Shown here one piece after another: positions 1 through 5,315 of a stretch of 8,110 bases of DNA. The stretch comes from Candidatus Aminicenantota bacterium. Lineage in GTDB: Bacteria > Acidobacteriota > Aminicenantia > Aminicenantales > Aminicenantaceae. The notes under the pieces are model-generated. The model saw only the letters and a program-made list of their open reading frames with translations, did not search any database and was not told where the DNA came from. How positions within the stretch are numbered: position 1 is the first letter of the stretch; every line of letters begins with the position of its first letter. The translations under genes and the position numbers were made by a program. Where the stretch lies: positions 1-8,110 of the forward strand of contig DAOUYU010000076.1 of assembly GCA_030673995.1 (NCBI GenBank), written 5' to 3'.

Positions 1-1636
1 CGGGGTCAAAGTCTACCAAGGCAAGCGCTTTCTCGAGAACCTCGATTCCCTTATCCCACTTTTTTTCCATAACTAAAAATATGCCATAGGTTGAAAAAAT
101 CGAATAATTTTCCGGGTTATTATTCAATCCCTCCTCCATGATCTCCATAACCTTCTCTGTCCGTCCTTGAGCTCTGTAGATGTGATAAAGGTACAGATAA
201 GCTGTTGCAAAATCCTTCCGCTTCTGGATAGCTTCATTCAGTAATTTGGTGCTTGCCTCCACTTCACCCCCATCATGCAGGATAATCGCCCTGTCTAATT
301 TTTGCTGTAAAGGGAGAAGTGTTTTTAAATCATCCTGCGGTCCGTAAGAGTTCTTTAACTGAGAAACAGGAGAGTCAATGTATCCCAAACTTCTCAGTTT
401 CTCCAGGGCCTCCCGGTCGATCTTTTGACGGCCTTGCAATTCCTGAGGAGAAGAAAATTCTTCTTCGATCTTTTTGAGCTTCTTCCTGTATCTATCCGGA
501 TTGATCTTCTGGACAATATTTTTCTTCTCATCAAAATCATCTTCCAGATCGTAAAGTTCAGGCAGGGGAGAGTCTATAAATTTCTCCCTCTTTTCTATGA
601 ATCCTCGAAGAGGAGCCCATCCCTGGTTGTAGTAAGGGGCTAATGATTCAAAATAGATGGCTCTCTTCTCTATTTTCTTCCCTTCCATTAAAGGCAGGAG
701 GGAAACTCCCTGGAGGAAAGAAGGCTTTTCTATCCCCAGATAATCACAGAGAGATGGAAATATATCGATATGACTGACATATTCATCGATCCGGCGGGTG
801 TCTATTCCCGGACCGGCAAAAATCAAAGGGACCCAGAGAGTGCTGTTGTAGGCAAAATAGGTGTGAGTGAGTTCTCCATGCTCACCAAGAGACTCCCCAT
901 GGTCTCCTGTCAGTATGATGAGAGTATTTTCCATCAGATTTTTTTTCTCCAGGTAATCAAACAGTTTTCCTAATTCAGAATCAACGTAAGCGACCTCTCC
1001 TGAATAAGGGTCATCTTTAAATTGGCTTTTGAAAGGCTCTGGCGGAAGGTAAAGCGTATGAGGGTCCCAGAGATGGATCCAGGCGAACCACTTGGAGTCT
1101 TGTTTTTCGAGCCAGTCAAGAGCCGGATGAATAACCTTCTCGGCTTTTCTCTCCGGAGGGACAAATGCAGCAGAAGATTTAGAAGGATAAGAATCATCAT
1201 AAACATCAAATCCTTGAGGCAAGCCAAAGCGGGAATCGAGAGCAAAAGAACCGATAAAAGCTGCGGTCGAATATCCGTTGCTCTTTAAGTGTTCAGCCAG
1301 AGTGAGAAAATCTTCAGATACCCTGAACTTCGAATTATCGTGAACACCATGATACAGAGGAGTTGTGCCCAATAAAATATTGGTATGAGAAGGAAGAGTG
1401 GTTGGATTGTGGGCAAAAGCCCTGTCAAAGACGACACCTTTTGAGGCCAGGGCGTCTATACGAGGAGTCTTGAGATATTTTGTGCTGTAACAACTGAGCC
1501 TGTCCGGCCTGATCGTGTCTATGGTTATGAGGAGCACATTGAAGTTTGCCTGCTTCCTTTTTGAGGCCGGGAGTGGATCATCTGTAAGAACGATTCCGGT
1601 CAGTATAAAAAAGAGGAGAAGGATTCTTTTCTTCAC
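1..1636 (-). CDS. Exported sulfatase-fold (alkaline phosphatase superfamily) protein with C-terminal TPRs, 3' end outside window
   Basis: The open frame runs from a GTG at 1636 to the left edge (545 residues, no stop). Residues 1-19 (VKKRILLLFFILTGIVL) look like a Sec signal peptide, so it should act outside the cytoplasm. The sulfatase fold follows: metal-site ITIDTIRPDRL (D40), the nucleophile region PTTLPSHTNILLG (78-90), HLWDPHTLY (188-196) and the second metal site LTGDHGESLGEHGE (242-255). Residues from about 435 onward form TPR-like helices (for example AYLYLYHIYRAQGRTEKVMEIMEEGL). The usual C/S-x-P-S-R formylglycine motif reads T80-L-P-S-H, so true sulfatase activity is doubtful; a Thr nucleophile is known in the EptA/LtaS phosphotransferase branch. 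GTG is chosen because an in-frame TGA lies 8 codons upstream and the signal peptide begins directly after it; no strong Shine-Dalgarno is seen. It starts 22 nt after the upstream gene's stop, suggesting co-transcription. The fold is sure, the substrate unknown. Confidence 0.88.
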   Translation of the reverse strand, partial: MKKRILLLFFILTGIVLTDDPLPASKRKQANFNVLLITIDTIRPDRLSCYSTKYLKTPRIDALASKGVVFDRAFAHNPTTLPSHTNILLGTTPLYHGVHDNSKFRVSEDFLTLAEHLKSNGYSTAAFIGSFALDSRFGLPQGFDVYDDSYPSKSSAAFVPPERKAEKVIHPALDWLEKQDSKWFAWIHLWDPHTLYLPPEPFKSQFKDDPYSGEVAYVDSELGKLFDYLEKKNLMENTLIILTGDHGESLGEHGELTHTYFAYNSTLWVPLIFAGPGIDTRRIDEYVSHIDIFPSLCDYLGIEKPSFLQGVSLLPLMEGKKIEKRAIYFESLAPYYNQGWAPLRGFIEKREKFIDSPLPELYDLEDDFDEKKNIVQKINPDRYRKKLKKIEEEFSSPQELQGRQKIDREALEKLRSLGYIDSPVSQLKNSYGPQDDLKTLLPLQQKLDRAIILHDGGEVEASTKLLNEAIQKRKDFATAYLYLYHIYRAQGRTEKVMEIMEEGLNNNPENYSIFSTYGIFLVMEKKWDKGIEVLEKALALVDFDP

Positions 1637-1662
1637 TTTAACTGGTTTTGATGGGTTTTCAT
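1633..1662 (-). other. Nine-codon mini-ORF linking two genes by ATGA/GTGA overlaps
   Basis: An ATG at 1662-1660 overlaps the TGA stop of the upstream CBM9-like gene as ATGA. It encodes MKTHQNQLK and ends in a TGA (1635-1633) that overlaps the GTG start of the sulfatase-like gene as GTGA. This geometry would allow ribosomes to re-initiate from one gene to the next (translational coupling). It may also be coincidence; the peptide itself has no recognisable function. Confidence 0.25.
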
Positions 1663-2504
1663 TGCTTCCCGGCTAATTTTACATCTGCCCAGAATGAGTA
1701 CTTTTTAGCACCTCTTCTAACCGATTTCATTGAGTCTAAAGCACTACCCCCCGCAGCCCTTCTTTCACCTTTCCCGAAATTACCAGTACCTCTTTGCGAT
1801 CTGCCGGTAGTGCCGCCTTCTATCTGCCCCGCCAACCTCTTTTCTTTCAATTCTTTGGTCAGTCCGCCCCATTCAAATCCTATTTTTATTATTTTTCCAG
1901 GTTCTGTTCCTATGCCGACAGGCTGCTCTTCATCTCTCTTAAGAGGAATTCTGAACTCATACGTAAGTATTTTTTTCCCCCCCGAATTAAACAAAGGAGC
2001 AGTGGGGCCAGTGGTGATTGAAGCGGGTTTGCCCTTTTTATCAATGACTTCATTATGAAAGACCCGGTAGGTGGGTTTTGATTTTATTTCTTTTTTCTTC
2101 TCCTCAGGCAGTGGCCCCGCTATCTCTTCTAATATAGAAATATAGTTATCAGCAGACACCATCTTTGTTGAGAATTTGATGCCATAATATTTTTTCTTCT
2201 TTCCTTCAGTATTGAGCCAGAGAGTCATGCCTGTATAATTGATTGTGCTCATAAATTTTCTAGGTTCTTTAAACATAAAAAGCACATACAGATTATCAGA
2301 ATCATTTCTAAAGGCATAATCAACTTTTGTCTTTTTATACAAAGTCAAGCTGTCACCTTCCCAGTCAGTGTTCGAACCGTCAATATTAACTGGTGTGGCT
2401 GCCCACGTGCTTTCAATTGTTTTAACTTTAGATATGCCGGGAACACAGAGAGCCAAAATCGCAAAACAAAGGAGAAAACTATAAATGTTTTTTTTGTGTT
2501 TCAT
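1659..2504 (-). CDS. Exported CBM9/DOMON-like beta-sandwich protein with Gly/Arg-rich tail
   Basis: This is a 281-residue protein. Residues 1-24 form a Sec signal peptide (MKHKKNIYSFLLCFAILALC); there is a Cys at 20, but the preceding L-A-L is a poor lipobox, so a lipoprotein is unlikely. Residues 36-80 (TPVNIDGSNTDWEG, then VDYAFRNDSDNLYVLFMF) match the start of CBM9-like/DOMON-type domains: IDG..xDW followed by a strand pattern with a D.LYV motif. The domain appears to end near 215 (EFRIPLKR, then IKIGFEWGG). Residues 229-266 are rich in Gly, Arg and Ser, and a last strand (YSFWADVKLAG) follows. Such domains bind carbohydrate or haem in characterised relatives; no ligand can be assigned here. 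The start is secure: AGGAGGT lies 4 nt before the ATG and a TATAAT promoter lies upstream. It precedes the sulfatase/TPR gene and is probably transcribed with it. Confidence 0.82.
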   Translation of the reverse strand: MKHKKNIYSFLLCFAILALCVPGISKVKTIESTWAATPVNIDGSNTDWEGDSLTLYKKTKVDYAFRNDSDNLYVLFMFKEPRKFMSTINYTGMTLWLNTEGKKKKYYGIKFSTKMVSADNYISILEEIAGPLPEEKKKEIKSKPTYRVFHNEVIDKKGKPASITTGPTAPLFNSGGKKILTYEFRIPLKRDEEQPVGIGTEPGKIIKIGFEWGGLTKELKEKRLAGQIEGGTTGRSQRGTGNFGKGERRAAGGSALDSMKSVRRGAKKYSFWADVKLAGKQ

Positions 2505-2508
2505 CGCT

Positions 2509-2515
2509 ACCTCCT
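2509..2515 (-). promoter_or_regulatory. Strong Shine-Dalgarno AGGAGGT for the CBM9-like gene
   Basis: On the minus strand AGGAGGT is followed by AGCG and the ATG at 2504. It is a full match to the anti-Shine-Dalgarno core with 5 nt between GGAGG and the start codon, and it fixes the start of this gene. Confidence 0.85.
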
Positions 2516-2539
2516 GTAATAACTAAACTATTCAATACT

Positions 2540-2568
2540 ATTATAATACTTTTTTTTAAATTTGAAAA
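2540..2568 (-). promoter_or_regulatory. Sigma70-like promoter for the CBM9-like / sulfatase-like unit
   Basis: On the minus strand a -35 box TTTTCA (2568-2563, 4/6 to TTGACA) is followed after 17 nt by a perfect -10 box TATAAT (2545-2540). Transcription would begin near 2533, giving a leader of about 29 nt that includes the Shine-Dalgarno. The surroundings are AT-rich, so chance matches are possible, but spacing and position are good. Confidence 0.5.
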
Positions 2569-2637
2569 TAAATAATTTTTCATTGTCATCATTTCTTTTC
2601 CTCCAGTCGTGTTTCCTCTTCTCTCTTTTCACTACCA

Positions 2638-2885
2638 GGTTTTGGGGGATAGACGCAGCGACCATTGAAGATTTAGCCTTCGGAGTGTAGCCTTCGAGGG
2701 AAGCTGACGAAGTCAGCCGGCCGAGATGTTTGAGCACGAGACAGGAAAAAGATGCGGGTTAAGTTATGAAAAAGAGCATACGGCGTATGTTATGAACTGT
2801 GGTGCGGAGTTTCGAGGCCGCCGAGAAGGCTGAACGGAGAATGGCGTTAAAAATCTGATTGGGAGCGAGTCTATCCCCCAAAACC
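2638..2885. mobile_element. 248-bp element with 17-bp perfect terminal inverted repeats (MITE-like or structured RNA)
   Basis: The ends are exact inverted copies: GGTTTTGGGGGATAGAC at 2638-2654 and GTCTATCCCCCAAAACC at 2869-2885. The interior is GC-richer than the AT-rich flanks and holds a perfect 6-bp hairpin GCTGAC-GAA-GTCAGC (2703-2717), a 5-bp hairpin CATAC-GGC-GTATG (2777-2789), a direct repeat of TAGCCTTCG within 2673-2700, and complementary AGCCTT / AAGGCT words near the two ends. Subterminal parts also resemble each other as inverted copies. No convincing ORF encodes a transposase. No target-site duplication is visible beside the ends. The size, TIRs and lack of coding capacity fit a non-autonomous MITE-like element; a folded RNA or REP-like repeat is an alternative. 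It makes up most of the 387-bp gap between the VWFA-related gene and the CBM9-like gene. Confidence 0.65.
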
Positions 2886-2891
2886 ATATGC

Positions 2892-4138
2892 TTAATTTGC
2901 GAAATATCCAGCACGGTGTGTGATTTTAAACTTTTTGTTTTTGACTTTCACCTCTATTTTTTTAAATTTCCCATCTCTTCTGTAATTTTTCAGGTGAATA
3001 ATAGAGAAGGTAATAGTTTTCAAAAGCCTCGACAGCTCTTTTAAATGCAAAAGCAGGGTTTGCCGAACTTTCTGTTAATCCTCCCGTAGCTTGAGCCATC
3101 TGATTGAACACACGAAATATATCTTCAGATCTTTCCTGCATCATCAGGCCGGGTCTATGATCTTTCATTTTCTTTAAGAATAAAAAATGTATGCTTAGGG
3201 AGGAATCGGCAAAAGCCTGCTTCACTTTTTCCATGTCCATAGAGATATCTCTATGATAGGTTTCAAAAAGGCTAATCAGATCATGTTGCAGGGAAGAGCC
3301 CTGGTACTGACTCATAAATTTAGTTATAGTGTTCGGGCTAAGTTGGGGTAGAAACTCTCTTTCATAGAAAAGGAAAATGTGCTTCTGTCCTTCCTTATCT
3401 TTCAGAATTTTTGCAAAGTCTAAAAGCTTCTACCGGTCCAGTCTTCTTAAATTTTCTAGCTTGGTCACAACAGTGGAATACATCTGCACGACTTCTTCCA
3501 GGGAACCGACATTAAAGAAATTAGGGGCTGAATCCTCAATCTCTTGAGGAAAGACTCTGTCCTCTCCAGCTTGAGCTTCTATAATATTGATAATCTCTCG
3601 AAGGTCTCTCAGTGCAGCTCTGTATTCCGCATTTCCCGCTGTCGCGTCTCTCCTTAAAATACCTATCAATTGATTTGCGATTTCTTCTCCCGCACTCATC
3701 TCTAAAGCTTGACCCTTTTAGATGATAGGCTTTCAGGGGAGTTACAATAACAAGATTGTCTCCGGAAAAAAACACAGTGTCGAAAAAATACCTTATTGCT
3801 TCACTTATCCTCGGCATATATTCTGATATTTCAAACCAGAGATAAAAGTGCCTTGAAGTTTGAGGAGAAAATCTTTTCTTCTCTTCCCTTCTTTCTATAC
3901 TCTTTTTTTTGATCAGATAGACTGCCTCTGTTTTCTGCAGCTTGCCATCCTCGTAGATTTCAAAATCTTCTATTGTTAAGTTATCGACAAATGTATTTCC
4001 CTTGAAAACTCTTACCGGCACTTCAACGTTAATCACCAATGTCTCTTCTTGAATTTGATAAGAAGAGAAACCTAGACATAATGCTGCAATCAATAATGTA
4101 AGGGTTGCGATTAATAATGTAAGGATTTGTTTTTTCAT
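2892..4138 (-). pseudogene. Secreted VWFA-related (Acidobacteriota-type) protein, broken by two frameshifts and a TAG
   Basis: Joined together, three blocks give one protein of 414 residues. Block 1 (4138 to about 3716) has a Sec signal peptide (residues 1-28), the family's N-terminal motif VEVPVRVFKGNTFVDNLTIEDFEIYEDGK within 38-66, and the first VWA strands up to KAYHLK (141). One base too many in AAAA (3716-3719) shifts the frame; removing it continues as GQALEMSAGEEIANQLIG. The frame then meets TAG at 3430-3432 between LRRLDR and KLLDFAKIL, with open homology-like sequence on both sides. A second +1 base in AAAAA (2986-2990) breaks YYSPE; removing one A gives NYRRDGKFKKIEVKV and the typical family ending ITHRAGYFAN, with TAA at 2892-2894. 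The start has a fair SD (AAGGAAAG, about 6 nt upstream). The canonical MIDAS DxSxS is not visible (FEISEY instead). Probably a decayed gene, though the indels could be sequencing errors; function unknown. Confidence 0.82.
4086..4127 (-). repeat. 21-nt tandem duplication inside the VWFA gene's signal peptide
   Basis: Two adjacent 21-nt units (4086-4106 and 4107-4127) match at 18 of 21 positions and share TAATGTAAGG. They encode the doubled hydrophobic stretch LTLLIA-TLTLLIA, so the signal-peptide core was apparently lengthened by a seven-codon in-frame duplication. Confidence 0.7.
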
Positions 4139-4161
4139 GATTGTCTTTCCTTTTTTTTAAT

Positions 4162-4188
4162 ATTTTATGAACAATCCAGGTTTATCAA
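4162..4188 (-). promoter_or_regulatory. Possible promoter for the VWFA-related gene
   Basis: On the minus strand TTGATA (4188-4183, 5/6 to TTGACA) precedes TAAAAT (4167-4162, 5/6 to TATAAT) with a short 15-nt spacer. The position is suitable, 24 nt before the start codon, but the spacer is below the optimum and the region is AT-rich. Confidence 0.35.
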
Positions 4189-4273
4189 TGTATGCCGTTT
4201 GGTTAGATATGCCATTAATATTGTATGACATTTATATGATATTTAAAGACCTCATTTCTTGTCAACAATAAAA

Positions 4274-4315
4274 GGGGTCAAATAGAAAAGGGGGTCAAAG
4301 AAAATGGGGTCAAAT
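4274..4315 (+). repeat. Three direct copies of GGGGTCAAA
   Basis: GGGGTCAAA occurs at 4274-4282, 4291-4299 and 4306-4314, each preceded by an A-rich run, at spacings of 17 and 15 nt. A fourth, inverted copy (ATTTGACCCC) lies at 4449-4458. Such short G-rich words occur as dispersed repeats in many genomes, often near REP-associated tyrosine transposases; no transposase is present here. Confidence 0.7.
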
Positions 4316-4463
4316 TTTTATTATTGACAAACCGGGACAGCGAAAAGGGGGACAGGCTACTTTTTTCTAAAAAAGTTGCCTGTCCCCTTTTTCTCCTTTC
4401 TGAGGACAAGAAATGGGGACTGTCCCCTTTTTCGCTCCAAGAATAAAGATTTGACCCCCTTTT
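4301..4463. repeat. Nested inverted-repeat (REP/BIME-like) array
   Basis: An outer inverted repeat pairs 4301-4322 with 4442-4463 (20 of 22 positions) around GGGGTCAAAT / ATTTGACCCC. Within it, GGGACAGCGAAAA (4334-4346) is matched by TTTTCGCTCC (4429-4438). Inside that lie a long hairpin (4342-4393) and a small palindrome GGGGACTGTCCCC (4415-4427). The whole block could extrude as a multi-arm cruciform or fold as RNA on either strand. With the direct copies to its left it makes up most of the 383-bp gap between the divergent genes. No coding sequence is supported there. Confidence 0.7.
4342..4393. repeat. Long near-perfect hairpin, GGGGACAGGC...GCCTGTCCCC
   Basis: GGGGACAGGC (4348-4357) pairs with GCCTGTCCCC (4378-4387). 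Inward, ACTTTTTT pairs with AAAAAAGT after one T-T mismatch; outward, GAAAA pairs with TTTTC after one G-U. About 24 bp are formed in a 52-nt span. On the plus strand the right arm is followed by a T tract, which resembles a terminator, but no plus-strand gene lies upstream. It is more likely a repeat arm, or it may insulate the divergent promoters. Confidence 0.75.
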
Positions 4464-4473
4464 AACAATTTCT

Positions 4474-4501
4474 TTGATTTTGTGAAAATTCATGCTATAA
4501 A
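4474..4501 (+). promoter_or_regulatory. Promoter for the MBL - amidohydrolase - exchanger operon
   Basis: TTGATT (4474-4479, 4/6) and TATAAA (4496-4501, 5/6) are separated by 16 nt. Transcription would begin near 4508, leaving a very short leader of about 14 nt before the ATG at 4522, which agrees with the weak Shine-Dalgarno there. The promoter lies immediately outside the repeat array. Confidence 0.5.
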
Positions 4502-4521
4502 ACAGATATCAAAACGAGATA

Positions 4522-5298
4522 ATGATTGAGATTTGCTTTTTAGGAACAGGGGGAGCGGTTCCCACCGAGGAGAGGGATAATGCTTCTTTTCTCCTTAAGC
4601 ATGACGAGAGGTTGATCTTGATCGACTGCCCCGGAAGCGTTATTCAGAAAATAAAGAAGTTTAAATTTGATCCGCGGGAAGTCCATTCTATTCTTGTGAC
4701 GCACATTCATCCTGATCATATTTATGGATTAGCTTCCTTTGTTCACAGCCTGATGCTGGATGACTGTTTTATCCAGCTTTTTGGTTCAGAAGAGACTGTC
4801 AATTTTTGCCGGAGCTATCTTGATCTGTTTCATTTGCAGGAGCCGAAAATAAAAACAAGGATTGATTGTGTTTCCCTGACGCCCGGAAATGGTTTTATGC
4901 TGGGTGACTTCCTGGAGTGTACTTCTTTCAGAGTTCCTCATGATTCTTCCTCACTGGCTTATCATTTCTTCTTCAAGAGGGAAAAAAAGGAATTGATTTA
5001 TTCGGGGGATACGAGTCTAAGCCCACATCTTTTTCAAGAAGCGGAGGGGATCGACTATCTTATTCATGATTGCAGTGCTCCCTCCCGTTTTTTTAAGAAG
5101 TATCCTTCTCTCCGCCGGATGCATTCTAACGCCCTCGAACTGGGGCAACTTTCCCAAAATAGCAGTGTCAAATGCCTTATTCCTTTTCATTTCTTCGGCG
5201 AACTGGAATTCTCGCTGTCTGAAATAGAGGAAGAGATCCGTCAGAGCTTCAGAGGAACGGTTATCGTCCCCAAAGATTTCGATAGGATAACTTTATAA
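4522..5298 (+). CDS. RNase Z-like metallo-beta-lactamase-fold hydrolase
   Basis: This 258-residue cytoplasmic protein has no signal peptide. The N-terminus FLGTGGAVPT (6-15) is typical of the RNase Z / ElaC branch of the MBL fold. The metal motif is THIHPDHIYGL, giving H61, H63, D65 and H66. Further likely ligands are H140 (RVPHDSSS), D163 (YSGDTSLSP) and H223 (IPFHFF), and MHSNALELGQL (200-210) resembles the HST...A segment of RNase Z. It is somewhat shorter than a typical RNase Z of about 300 residues, and no clear flexible-arm exosite is visible, so tRNA 3'-end processing is possible but not established; an MBL hydrolase acting on a small molecule is equally plausible. ATG 4522 is chosen because the LGTGG strand starts at once; the RBS is weak (ACGAGAT). 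It is the first gene of a three-gene unit, 17 nt before the amidohydrolase. Confidence 0.88.
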   Translation: MIEICFLGTGGAVPTEERDNASFLLKHDERLILIDCPGSVIQKIKKFKFDPREVHSILVTHIHPDHIYGLASFVHSLMLDDCFIQLFGSEETVNFCRSYLDLFHLQEPKIKTRIDCVSLTPGNGFMLGDFLECTSFRVPHDSSSLAYHFFFKREKKELIYSGDTSLSPHLFQEAEGIDYLIHDCSAPSRFFKKYPSLRRMHSNALELGQLSQNSSVKCLIPFHFFGELEFSLSEIEEEIRQSFRGTVIVPKDFDRITL

Positions 5299-5315
5299 TA
5301 TGAACTTTGAGAGAA

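Noticed and set aside
1648..2058. Plus-strand frame of 136 codons opposite the CBM9-like gene
   Set aside because: Pro/Phe-rich shadow of the Gly/Lys-rich minus-strand gene, which has a signal peptide, a strong RBS and a promoter.
2528..2737. 69-codon minus-strand frame covering part of the TIR element
   Set aside because: It spans the promoter and half of the element, has no RBS or domain, and its C-terminus is low-complexity Lys/Asn from an AT-rich tract.
2638..2885. Specific assignment to a named large ncRNA such as HEARO
   Set aside because: The size and hairpins do not exclude it, but no HNH/IsrB-type ORF is adjacent and no family consensus can be verified by eye.
3430..3432. TAG as a recoded sense codon (pyrrolysine or stop-reassigned code)
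   Set aside because: The amidohydrolase in this window ends with TAG at the expected family end, and the same VWFA gene has two further lesions, so ordinary decay or error is simpler.
3700..3722. Programmed -1 frameshift at CTA AAA GGG in the VWFA gene
   Set aside because: A -1 slip leads to AGG GTC AAG CTT TAG, a stop within five codons; the downstream block needs a +1 change.
4274..4463. CRISPR array
   Set aside because: The GGGGTCAAA words are too short, the spacings unequal and too small for spacers, and there are no cas genes.
5307..5315. TTG start for the amidohydrolase
   Set aside because: No Shine-Dalgarno precedes it, and MADIILLNG from ATG 5316 is the usual opening of the family.
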